DNA from: Alphaproteobacteria bacterium UBA4588
GTDB lineage: Bacteria; Pseudomonadota; Alphaproteobacteria; Rhodobacterales; Rhodobacteraceae
Assembly: GCA_905182195.1 (NCBI GenBank)
Contig: CAJJAW010000009.1
Span: forward strand, 1-64,000
Direction: 5' to 3'
DNA length: 64,000 nt
This document shows, piece after piece, positions 8,709 to 17,567 of this stretch (its first letter is position 1; every line of letters begins with the position of its first letter). A model generated the notes under the pieces. The model saw only the letters and a list, made by a program, of their open reading frames with translations, was not told the DNA's origin and made no database searches. The translations under genes and the position numbers were made by a program.

Positions 8709-9978
8709 ATGGTTACATTAGCAAAAAAGCTTCTTTCTACGGCCTCTGGTCAATCCAAACTCAAGGCTGGCGACATTATTATTTGCGATGTTGATCTTGC
8801 CATGATCCATGACTCTGGCGGGCCGCGCAGGGTAAAACCAATTTTGGAAAGGCTAAACCGCAAGGTATGGGATAAAAATAAGATTGTTGTTGTCACTGAC
8901 CATTACGTACCCGCCGAAAGTGATGAAACTCGCGCCATTCAGGCACTGACCAAAAAATGGGTAAAAGATCAATCGATAGAAAATTTTTATGATGAACAAG
9001 GCATTTGTCATGTCGTCTTGCCTGAACGCGGCCATCTGACCCCAGGCATTTTTTGTGTTGGAGGTGACAGTCATTCACCAACTGGTGGTGCCTTTGGCGC
9101 TTACATGTTTGGGATTGGCGCAACTGAGATGGCCGGCGTACTTGCCACGGGGTCCATTTGGATTCAGACTCCAGAAACTATCCTAATGTCATGGGAAAAC
9201 CAATTACCTGAATACGTCACGGCAAAAGATATGATGTTGGCAATGTGCGGTAAAATTGGCATGGGTGGAGGCCGTTACCAAGCTATCCAATATGCTGGTG
9301 AAACAATACGAAGCTTGCCAATGCAAGAGCGAATGACTTTATCAAATATGGCGGCTGAACTTGGCGCGCAGGTAGGGGCTAATCGCTCCTGATGAAACGA
9401 CTATCGCTTATGTTGAAGCGGCTGGTGGTCAAGTACCCGAAAATTGGCGTGACTTTCAAATTGAAGCCGCTGAAGAAACAAGTAATATTATGTATTTTGA
9501 CGCAGCAAACTTATCGCCACAAATAGCTGCACCGCATTCTCCTGCAAACGCTGATGATGCAAGTGAATTTCGCAATATAGGCTTTGATGTTGCCTATATT
9601 GGCGCCTGCACAGGGGCAAAATATATCGACCTTGTTGCTGCAGCCGAGGTGTTAAGAGGCCGGCACATCGCCGATGGCATAACACTTAAAGTTGCACCAG
9701 CAAGCTTACGTGACCAAAATCGCGCTACAGACGATGGCATTATGCAGGTCCTCCAAGATGCAGGGGCTGAGTTTCTATCAAATTCATGTGGTATATGCGC
9801 AGGCTATGGCGAAGATCGTTTAGGTGAAAATCAAGTTTGTATTTCTTCCACCGCACGCAATTTCAAAGGTCGGATGGGTGCACAGACTTCGGCAGTTTAC
9901 CTAGCATCACCCTATACCGTTGCAGCGTCTGCAGTCACTGGTACGCTAACTGACCCTAGACTTTTGATGGGGGAGTAA
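8709..9978 (+). pseudogene. Aconitase/LeuC-like hydratase large subunit, frameshifted
   Basis: Two reading frames together encode one aconitase-superfamily large subunit of about 422 residues. The first runs 8709-9392 (MVTLAKKLLSTASG...GGDSHSPTGGAFGAYMFG) and the second continues to 9978. Removing one G from the GGGG at 9375-9378 restores the family reading VGLIAPDETTIAYVEAAGG. The [4Fe-4S] ligands are present: Cys in YIGACTGAKY and the pair in NSCGICAGYG. The break may be a sequencing insertion or a true lesion. It precedes a LeuD-like gene by three bases. With an ICL-type lyase next door, dimethylmaleate hydratase or a related hydratase fits better than leucine biosynthesis. Confidence 0.82.
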
Positions 9979-9981
9979 TAG

Positions 9982-10488
9982 ATGCCGCGGCTGTGGAGAC
10001 TTGAAGGCACTATTGACACTGATGTTCTGGCCCCCGGATACTATATGAAATCGCCATTATCTGAGCTTGCCAAGCATTGCCTGGAAGCTGTGCGCTCTGA
10101 CTTTTCCCATTCAGTAGATCAAGGTGACGTAATTTTAGCCAATGCCAATATGGGGGTAGGATCATCACGAGAACAAGCAGCTGAAGTATTAAAATATTTA
10201 GGCATAGCAGCGGTGATCGCCCCAAGTTTTGCAGGAATTTTCTACCGCAATGCCATTAACCTTGGCTTGCCTGTTTTTACCATAGATGAGGCGCTGATGG
10301 ACATACCCACTTTAGTTGATGGGGCTAAAGTAAGGTTTGATTTTGATACTGCAGAATTGCGGATCTTAGCTGATGCAACCACCATCAGCTTGATCCCATT
10401 CCCGGATTTTCTGAAAGAGTTAATATTAGACGGTGGATTGGTTCCTCACCTTGAAAAACGTTTTCAAACTGAAGGATCGTCAATATGA
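9982..10488 (+). CDS. Aconitase/LeuD-like hydratase small subunit
   Basis: The swivelling small subunit (168 residues) of a two-subunit hydro-lyase. It has the LeuD signature pattern IDTDVLAPGYYMK near the N-terminus, GVGSSREQAAEVLKYLGIAAVIAPSF in the middle and FYRNAINLGLPVF after it. It starts three bases after the large-subunit stop and overlaps the lyase start by ATGA, so hydratase and lyase are translationally coupled. The substrate-discriminating loop after the first strand reads APGYYMKSPLSELAK, which does not match IPMI's typical loop as I know it. Action on a different malate-type acid is therefore likely. Confidence 0.88.
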   Translation: MPRLWRLEGTIDTDVLAPGYYMKSPLSELAKHCLEAVRSDFSHSVDQGDVILANANMGVGSSREQAAEVLKYLGIAAVIAPSFAGIFYRNAINLGLPVFTIDEALMDIPTLVDGAKVRFDFDTAELRILADATTISLIPFPDFLKELILDGGLVPHLEKRFQTEGSSI

Positions 10489-11354
10489 GCTTACGCAACT
10501 TAATAACAGGAGATGAATTGCTGTTGGCTCCAGGCATTTATGATGCGCTATCTGGCCTCATAGCCACTCAATCTGGGGCAAAGGCAGTTTACTTGTCTGG
10601 CGCAAGCCTTGCCTATACGAGGTTTGGTACCTCTGACATCGGACTTGTCAGCGTTTCTGAAGTAAATGACACCATCGCCGCAATCACTGATCGCATAGAT
10701 ACGCCAATTATCGTTGATGGTGATACTGGGTTTGGTAATGCCCTTAATGTTCAGCGTACCGTTCGAAGCTTTGAGAGGTCTGGCGCTGATGCGATCCAAC
10801 TTGAGGATCAGTCGTTCCCTAAAAAATGTGGCCATTTGGATGGTAAAAAACTGATTAGTACTAATGAAATGGTGGGTAAAATTCATGCTGCCTTGGACGC
10901 GAGGGCTAATGAAGAAACCTTAATCATTGCTCGGACTGATGCGCGTGCGGTGGAAGGTTTTTCTGAGGCTATTGACCGTGCTGGAGCATACAAAGACGCC
11001 GGTGCAGATGTACTTTTTATTGAGGCACCACAATCGCTGGACGAAATGCAGAAAATCTGTGCTGAATTTGCTGACCAAATTCCACTACTTGCAAATATGG
11101 TCGAAGGTGGCAAAACTCCTAGTTTGTGTGCTAATGACTTAGCCGCATTAGGATATAAGATAGCCATCTTTCCAGGTGGTGCTGTGCGGGCAATTTCTTA
11201 TCACATGGAGTCTTATTATATTGGCTTATTGGAAAATGGTAGTAACGATTCTTTCCTAAATAAAATGCATAATTTTGATAACTTAAATAAATTGATAGGC
11301 ACTAAAGAACTGATTAAACACGGTGCCAAATATGAAAACAAAGGAAACGATTAG
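10485..11354 (+). CDS. Isocitrate lyase/PEP mutase family lyase (2,3-dimethylmalate or methylisocitrate lyase-like)
   Basis: A 289-residue TIM-barrel enzyme of the ICL/PEP-mutase superfamily. The substrate-binding segment is YLSGASLAYTRFG, the Mg-binding segment is VDGDTGFGN and the catalytic loop is FPKKCGH, with Cys as in carbon-carbon lyases (isocitrate, methylisocitrate and dimethylmalate lyases). Phosphonate mutases and hydrolases lack this KKCGH loop. Such enzymes cleave a 2-substituted malate or isocitrate to pyruvate, succinate or glyoxylate plus a smaller acid. Tight coupling to the LeuCD-like hydratase points to hydration followed by retro-Claisen-type cleavage, as known for dimethylmaleate in nicotinate fermentation. 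Confidence 0.88.
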   Translation: MSLRNLITGDELLLAPGIYDALSGLIATQSGAKAVYLSGASLAYTRFGTSDIGLVSVSEVNDTIAAITDRIDTPIIVDGDTGFGNALNVQRTVRSFERSGADAIQLEDQSFPKKCGHLDGKKLISTNEMVGKIHAALDARANEETLIIARTDARAVEGFSEAIDRAGAYKDAGADVLFIEAPQSLDEMQKICAEFADQIPLLANMVEGGKTPSLCANDLAALGYKIAIFPGGAVRAISYHMESYYIGLLENGSNDSFLNKMHNFDNLNKLIGTKELIKHGAKYENKGND

Positions 11355-11361
11355 TGATACC

Positions 11362-13035
11362 ATGAGTAAAATTAAAATGGATCCCGTCACCCTTGCGATC
11401 TTGAAGGGTAGACTTGAACAGATAGCAGATGAAATGGACGCAACCTTGTTCCGTTCTGCATTTAACCCGATCATCGCCGAAGCCCATGACGCTAGTCATG
11501 GCATTTACGATGCTATTACGGGAGAAACTCTTGTTCAGGGAAAGTCAGGCTTGCCAATTTTTGTTGGTGTGATGGCGTTTGCTGTGAAAGCGGTTATCGA
11601 TAAAGTTGCTCGTGATGGTGGCCTGCAAGATGGTGACGTCTATATCTTTAACGATCCTTATGATGGTGGCACTCATCTGTCTGACTTCAGGTTAGTAAAG
11701 CCAATTTATCGAAATGGGGAAGTTTTTTGTTATCTTGCCTCAGTTGGTCACTGGCATGATGTTGGTGGTAATGTGCCGGGAAATTACAACCCAGAAGCCA
11801 CTGAATGTTTTCAAGAAGGGATGCTAATCCCACCGGTAAAGCTCTTTTCGGCAGGTGTCTTGAACACCGATATTGTTGATATCCTGTCCTCAAACTCACG
11901 CCTGCCAAATTCACTATATGGCGATATGAATGGGCAAATCAATGCCCTAGACTTGGGCAAGCAGAGGCTTAACGATCTGCTCGACCATTATGGTGAGGAT
12001 AATATCAAAAAAGCCCTCAGTCTATTAAAAATGCGAGCTGAGCGTATGATGCGTGACCATTTATCCGCATTACCAAATGGGACAATTTCGGTTGAAGATT
12101 TTCTTGACAATGATGGTGTTAACGACGTTGCCCTCAAGCTTGCCGTTGACATGACCATTAAAGATGAAAAGCTTATTATAGATTTTAGTCGGTCGAGCCC
12201 TGCTTGTGCGGGCCCTGTGAACATTTCACGGTCAACCACTATTGCTGCTACCTATGTTGCCCTTAAACATATTTTTACAGATGTGCCAGCAAATGCAGGG
12301 GTTTTGCAGCCTGTTGAATTCATCATTCCTGAAGATAGCTTCTTAAGCGTCAGAGCTCCCAAGCCTGTAGGTGGTTACACCGAAACTATTCTAAGATTGA
12401 TTGATGTTTTGTTTCAAGCATTTGAGCATATTGCGCCTGAACGGGTAAATGGCTGTGCATACGGTACGATTAATGCGCTCTCAATTGCAGGCCATCGCAA
12501 AAATGGTAGTCGCTGGGTGATGTTTTCGTTCTTTGGTGGTGGTCATGGTGGCCATCCTGAAGGTGACGGGCTCAATCACGGCAATGCCCCTATTTCAACG
12601 GCAACAATCCCCCCTCTAGAAATTCTTGAAGCAGCCTATCCTGTTGCTTTCACCCAGTGGGCGCTTAGGCCTGATTCTGGTGGCGCTGGAAAGCATCGTG
12701 GCGGCTTAGGTGCTATTTATGAGATCGAATTGCTGGAAAAAAGCGCAACTGCCTTCCTGTTTGGTGAACGCGGTAAATTTCCACCACCAGGGGTAGTTGA
12801 TGGCGGCGCTGGAGCGGTGAATAAATTTTATTATGACAGTGACGATGACGATGCTGTAAATAATAAGAAATCACCCCCATTAGTATCAAAAATAACTGGT
12901 ATTAAGCTTCGTAAAGGCCAAAGAGTTAGGCTAGAAACCCCCGGCGGTGGCGGTTATGGAAAACCTGCGGACCGGCCTCAACATCTTATAGATAATGATA
13001 TTGCCCAAGGGTATGTCTCTGGGGAAAATAAATGA
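11362..13035 (+). CDS. hyuB: HyuB-type hydantoinase/5-oxoprolinase beta subunit
   Basis: The B subunit of ATP-dependent hydantoinase, oxoprolinase or acetone-carboxylase-type enzymes, about 557 residues. The start at 11362 gives the family beginning MSKIKMDPVTLAILKGRL. The frame also offers ATG 11332 and GTG 11323, overlapping the lyase gene, and no strong ribosome-binding site separates them. Hallmarks are MDATLFRSAFNPIIAEAHDAS near residue 30, YIFNDPYDGGTHLSD near residue 95 and a glycine-rich C-terminus (LETPGGGGYG). The A subunit follows with an ATGA overlap. The pair opens a cyclic amide or imide using ATP. Confidence 0.92.
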   Translation: MSKIKMDPVTLAILKGRLEQIADEMDATLFRSAFNPIIAEAHDASHGIYDAITGETLVQGKSGLPIFVGVMAFAVKAVIDKVARDGGLQDGDVYIFNDPYDGGTHLSDFRLVKPIYRNGEVFCYLASVGHWHDVGGNVPGNYNPEATECFQEGMLIPPVKLFSAGVLNTDIVDILSSNSRLPNSLYGDMNGQINALDLGKQRLNDLLDHYGEDNIKKALSLLKMRAERMMRDHLSALPNGTISVEDFLDNDGVNDVALKLAVDMTIKDEKLIIDFSRSSPACAGPVNISRSTTIAATYVALKHIFTDVPANAGVLQPVEFIIPEDSFLSVRAPKPVGGYTETILRLIDVLFQAFEHIAPERVNGCAYGTINALSIAGHRKNGSRWVMFSFFGGGHGGHPEGDGLNHGNAPISTATIPPLEILEAAYPVAFTQWALRPDSGGAGKHRGGLGAIYEIELLEKSATAFLFGERGKFPPPGVVDGGAGAVNKFYYDSDDDDAVNNKKSPPLVSKITGIKLRKGQRVRLETPGGGGYGKPADRPQHLIDNDIAQGYVSGENK

Positions 13036-15088
13036 GAAAATCAATCGTAATTGGTGTAGATGTTGGAGGCACCTTCACTGATATCCTATCGCTTGATGAA
13101 GTATTGGGTGAAGTGCATGTTGAAAAAGTGCCATCCACTAAAGGTGACCAATCCAGTGGATTTTTAAGTGGTATTATGGCGGCAACCAATCACGATTTAA
13201 GCTCAGTTTCTACGATTATCCATGGCACCACTGTGGCAACCAACGCTCTGCTTGAACGCAAAGGTGCAAAGGCTGGGATTATCACTACGGAAGGTTTTCG
13301 TGATGTGCTTGAAATGCGCCGCCGCGATCGCCCTACCACTTGGGGGTTGTGGGGGCAATTCACGCCTGTAATTGAACGCAAATGCAGACTTGAGGTGCCT
13401 GAACGTACTCTAGCTGATGGTACTGTGGTCAAAGAAATTGCCGCAGCTTCCATTGAAGCGGCAGCAAAAGATTTGATCGATCAAGGATGCGAGTCCGTTT
13501 GCCTATTTTTTATCAATGGCTACGCTAACAAAAATAATGAAACAAAAGCAGCAAAAATTTTACGGCAGGTTTGGCCGAATGACTATGTCAGTGTAGCAAC
13601 AGAAATCCTGCCCGAAATTAGAGAATTTGAGCGTTGTTCTACCGCCAGCTTGAATGCTTATCTTCAGCCTGTGGTGGCAAATTATTTAGCTCGCCTAGAG
13701 GATCGCATCGCTAAAGAAAATTCTGATTCTGAAATCCTAATTGTGCAGTCTAACGGTGGCATTATGTCAGTTGACGCGGCAAAGGCATTCCCAGTGCGAA
13801 CTGCCCTTTCTGGTCCTGCAGCTGGCGTGGTGGCGGCGCGGCAAATTGCGAACGCAGCTGGATTTTTAAATGTTATTACTTGCGATATGGGTGGTACGTC
13901 TTTTGATGTGTCACTTGTGGCTGATGGCCAGAATATACTGACTGCGCAAGCTAGTATCGACTTTGGCATGGTCATCCGGACACCTATGATTGAAATGTCG
14001 ACCATAGGTGCAGGTGGCGGCTCGATTGCTCATATTGATGAGACTGGACTACTTGAAATTGGGCCTGACAGTGCTGGCTCTGATCCTGGGCCTGTTTGCT
14101 ACGGCTTTGGAAATGATCGCCCCACAGTAACTGATGCAAACCTAGTGCTGGGGCGCATTGATGCCCGCAAACCTATTGGTAATAAATTAACTGCCCTTGA
14201 TCGGGACGCGGCCGTAATGGCTATAAAAAAGCATATTGCCACCCCGCTTGGAATGAGGGTTGAAGATGCCGCTGAAGCGATCGTTAAAGTAGCTAATTCC
14301 AAAATGGCTGGTGCGATCCGCCTGATTTCCATTGAGCGTGGACATGACCCAAAGTTATTTGTAGCGATGCCTTTTGGTGGTGGTGGTGCGCTACATGCAG
14401 GGGCGCTCATGCAAGATATTGGTTTAGCAGCAGCGATTGTGCCGCGATATCCAGGGGTCACCTCTGCGCTGGGTTGTGTCATGTCTGATTTACGTCATGA
14501 TGAAGTGCGCACCTTGAATGTCATGCTTAACTCCCTTGATGATGATCACCTGCACAAACTAATTGCTGAGATGACCAGCTCCGCTGAAGGAATTATTCAG
14601 CAATCCAACGCAAAAATTGAATCTATCTGAGACCATTATTGAATTGGATATGCTCTACCTCGGTCAAACCCATGCAGTGGCCGTGCCTATCCCAAATGAT
14701 TGCGTCGCTAACAATTGATGTGATCCGTGGCGCCTTTGAAAAAAGCTACCTCAAATCGTATAGTCGCCTGCTCAAGGAAATCCCAATTCGAATCCTTAAC
14801 CTTAGGTTATCGGTCATAGGCAAGCGGCCTCAAATTGATGTCAAGATGTTGGCAAGTGGCCCTCGTAGCGAAAGTGTTGAAGTCTGTCGTATAGCGGAGC
14901 AAAAAATATTTGCGAATGGCATATGGTATGATGCAGCGATATATGAGCGCCTTAAATTGCCTGAAGGTAGTAAAATTTCGGGCCCAGCGTTATTGGTTCA
15001 ACCTGACGCCACAATTTATATTGATCCAGGCCTCTATGCCATCGTTGATGATTTGGGCAATATCATCATGAAACAAGAGGTAACATAA
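13032..15088 (+). pseudogene. hyuA: HyuA-type hydantoinase/5-oxoprolinase alpha subunit, frameshifted
   Basis: The ATP-binding A subunit. The frame 13032-14630 holds the actin-like ATPase half: VGVDVGGTFTDI at the start, GTTVATNALLERKGAKAGI, EMRRRDRP and ITCDMGGTSFDVSLV. The rest continues in other frames: a +1 shift near the A5 tract at 14612-14616 gives LSETIIELDMLYLGQTH, then a second shift before about 14716 leads into LTIDVIRGAFEKSY and the C-terminal part ending at 15088. Two breaks within about 100 bases mean either clustered base-calling insertions or early decay. Intact HyuB and coupled downstream genes argue that the locus was recently functional. Confidence 0.85.
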
Positions 15089-15089
15089 A

Positions 15090-15704
15090 ATGTCTAAAAA
15101 TCCGTTTGACCCGTTAACAACTGCAGTGTTGATTGTGGATTTACAAAATGATTTTTTGGACCCTAAAGGCGCCTACGGGCGGTCAGGAACGTCGAACCCA
15201 GATATTGCAGCATTACCTGCAAAGGTTGGGCCCCTGCTTGCTGAAGTGCGCAAGGCCGGCGGCTGGGTTGTGTCCACGCAATTCACTCTTGTTCCAGGTA
15301 AGAATGGCGAGCCTTTCATCTCTAATCATTTGAAAAAACTGAGACCATTTTTAACCAAAGGTGACTTCATGCCATCAAGTTGGGGGCATTCACTTGTTAA
15401 TGAGCTTCAGCCTGCTGATATTACTATAGAAAAGGTTGCCTATTCAGCGTTTTATCAATCGCGTCTCGACTTTGCTCTAAATCGTGCTGGTATTAAAACC
15501 TTAATGGTTTGCGGCATTGTAACCAATGGTGGCGTTGCATCAACGGTTCGTGATGCCCATGTCCGAGACTTCCACACAATCACTTTGGAAGACGGCTGCG
15601 CGGCTTTCTCTAAAGAAACCCATGATGTTTCTATCGCTTCACTAGAAACCGTTGGTGAAGTGATGTCGATTTATGATGCGATCAACCTTTTTAAAGGCTG
15701 TTAA
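15090..15704 (+). CDS. Isochorismatase-like cysteine-hydrolase-fold protein with Cys-to-Gly at the nucleophile
   Basis: A 204-residue isochorismatase-fold protein starting one base after hyuA. The family Asp is in LIVDLQNDFLDP and the Lys is in IEKVAYSAFYQSRL. The nucleophile position, usually TNxCV, reads VTNGGVASTVRDA, so Gly replaces Cys. Amidases of this fold (N-carbamoylsarcosine amidase, nicotinamidase, maleamate amidohydrolase) need that Cys, whereas true isochorismatases such as EntB and PhzD have Gly there. A CG pair three to four residues upstream (VCGIVTN) is not the catalytic position. Hydrolysis of an enol ether or a non-amide bond is therefore possible. Confidence 0.87.
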   Translation: MSKNPFDPLTTAVLIVDLQNDFLDPKGAYGRSGTSNPDIAALPAKVGPLLAEVRKAGGWVVSTQFTLVPGKNGEPFISNHLKKLRPFLTKGDFMPSSWGHSLVNELQPADITIEKVAYSAFYQSRLDFALNRAGIKTLMVCGIVTNGGVASTVRDAHVRDFHTITLEDGCAAFSKETHDVSIASLETVGEVMSIYDAINLFKGC

Positions 15705-15707
15705 TAT

Positions 15708-17114
15708 ATGCCAGGCGTCATCGTTGCATCCAAATTTTCTGCTGATATTGAAATTGACTGCCTGATCATAGGCGGCGGTGCTGCTGGTCTGACTGCCGCT
15801 TTGGCGGCGTCCGAAACCGGCGTTTCTGTCTTAGTTGCTGAACGTGAAACACGGCTATCAGGCTCAACTGCATTGTCATCTGGCCTAATTCCAGCCGCTG
15901 GTACAAAAGCCCAAGGCCACCAATCTATTAAAGATTGTGAAGATATTTTTTACACTGATATTATGGCAAAAAATAAAAATACAGCTGAACCCGCCTATGT
16001 TAAACTGATTGTACGGCAAATTCCCAAAACTCTCGATTGGCTTGCTGATGATTACGGCCTCCCATTTCATGTGCTGGATAATTTCCTGTATCCGGGCCAT
16101 ACAAACCTTCGTATGCACAGTGTGCCGGAACAAACTGGTGTTGGTCTGATCAATCGTCTTGAGGCCGCAGTCTCTGCCAAAGATATCACGATTGCGACAG
16201 GTGTTCAGGTTATCGATATTGTTGTTGATAACTCTGACAAAGCGTTAGGCGCAATTTGCCTGCGCCCGGATGGCTCGTCAGAGAAAATCGCGGCAGCATC
16301 TGTCATTATGGCTTGTAATGGTTATGGGGCAAACCCTGACCTCATTGCAGAATATATTCCTGAAATGAAGGATGCACTGTATTTTGGCCATCCGGGCAAT
16401 CAAGGTGAAGCTGTATTATGGGGAAAGGCTCTAGGCGCTGAACTGGTACATCTTTCGGGCTACCAAGGCCATGGGTCAGTTGCTCATCCCCATGGCATCT
16501 TAGTGACTTGGGCCTTAATGATGGAAGGGGGCATTCAGATCAATACAGACGGCGCCCGTTTTTCAAACGAGCATAGTGGTTATTCTGAACAGGCGGTATC
16601 AGTACTTGAGCAGGCTGGACAAATAGCCTTTAATATTTTTGATGAACGGCTAGTTGGTCTTGGCCGCGGGTTTGATGATTTCAATAAAGCGGAAGACAGT
16701 GGTGCAATCATAAAAGCAAAAAATATCAACGATCTTGCCCATAAACTTGGGGTAGATTTATCTGCCTTGGCTAAAACTCTGACAGATTGTGATCGCTACG
16801 CAGCAGGCAATGGAACTGATCCATTTGGGCGAGGTTTTGATGCATCCAAGCTGCTGAAGCCACCTTACTACGCCGTTAAAGTTACCGGTGCATTGTTTCA
16901 CACCCAAGGTGGATTAACAATTAATCACGCGGCGCAAATCTGCCGACCTAGCGGATCTAAGTTTGATAATATATTTGCCTGTGGCGGCGCTGCTTGTGGA
17001 GTATCTGGGCCAGATGTTTCTGGTTACTTATCCGGTAATGGATTGTTAACTGCTTTAAGTTTAGGAGAAATTGCGGGCCGGTCAGCCGGCAGGATTACTT
17101 CTATATCTGATTAA
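15708..17114 (+). CDS. FAD-dependent oxidoreductase, fumarate reductase/succinate dehydrogenase flavoprotein-like
   Basis: A 468-residue soluble flavoprotein of the FAD_binding_2 type. The N-terminal Rossmann motif is LIIGGGAAGLTAALAA, followed by ERETRLSGSTALSSG, where flavin attachment or contact residues lie. The C-terminal FAD region reads FACGGAACGVSGPDVSGYLSGNG. I see no heme-binding domain and no transmembrane segment, unlike respiratory fumarate reductases. Relatives reduce or form carbon-carbon double bonds (fumarate, urocanate, 3-ketosteroids) or oxidise tricarballylate. It closes the island's rightward operon, three bases after the hydrolase gene, and would provide the redox step for a dicarboxylate or cyclic imide. 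Confidence 0.88.
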   Translation: MPGVIVASKFSADIEIDCLIIGGGAAGLTAALAASETGVSVLVAERETRLSGSTALSSGLIPAAGTKAQGHQSIKDCEDIFYTDIMAKNKNTAEPAYVKLIVRQIPKTLDWLADDYGLPFHVLDNFLYPGHTNLRMHSVPEQTGVGLINRLEAAVSAKDITIATGVQVIDIVVDNSDKALGAICLRPDGSSEKIAAASVIMACNGYGANPDLIAEYIPEMKDALYFGHPGNQGEAVLWGKALGAELVHLSGYQGHGSVAHPHGILVTWALMMEGGIQINTDGARFSNEHSGYSEQAVSVLEQAGQIAFNIFDERLVGLGRGFDDFNKAEDSGAIIKAKNINDLAHKLGVDLSALAKTLTDCDRYAAGNGTDPFGRGFDASKLLKPPYYAVKVTGALFHTQGGLTINHAAQICRPSGSKFDNIFACGGAACGVSGPDVSGYLSGNGLLTALSLGEIAGRSAGRITSISD

Positions 17115-17567
17115 ATATATATTATGATATAACGCTGAGAGTTGTGAGATAGTAATCCGCGTACAAAGGGTTTGGGACCCTCAGGACTCACTAGCTACCC
17201 AAAAATATAAAGCCATTGGTGCCGACATAGCGTTGATAGAAATAAGTCGTTATTTTCCTGCTTATATGAGGGTTATTATAAATCCCAACCATTTTGACGC
17301 CCTAAACCTTCGTTACTGGTGGTTTTTAACTATTCCTGCCGTGTGTTTTCTGATTTTACTGAGCACTACAGAGACACATGGCCAGATTAGTGCAGCTTCT
17401 ATAATCAAACCTGTTCTTCTGATTGATGTCCTAAATGAAAAAATACCCGCAACGAACTTACCACGCAATCACTAAAGGCCTGCGGTCTGAGACGCAGGGA
17501 ACTATTCTAGGAGTTCTAATTTTGAACCTTGCGAGAACTGCCAATCCTGTATTTTGGGGGCCGCCGA
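17115..17567. other. Intergenic stretch with no convincing gene
   Basis: It lies between the flavoprotein gene and the convergent PhyH gene. An 80-codon frame at 17233-17475 has no ribosome-binding site and no recognisable composition. The only structure I see is a short hairpin, CCTGCG pairing with CGCAGG (17479-17498), without a T-tract. It may act as a weak bidirectional transcription end. Confidence 0.5.

Noticed and set aside
9371-9382. Programmed frameshift in the LeuC-like gene
   Set aside because: No known LeuC-type gene uses programmed shifting, and the site lacks a typical slippery heptamer; error or lesion is simpler.
8709-10488. Leucine biosynthesis isopropylmalate isomerase (leuCD)
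   Set aside because: No other leu genes are present, and the neighbours are a coupled ICL-type lyase and HyuAB, so a catabolic hydratase is the better reading.
17233-17475. 80-codon frame after the flavoprotein gene
   Set aside because: No ribosome-binding site, no recognisable domain, and mixed composition; it lies in a convergent gap where promoters are not expected.
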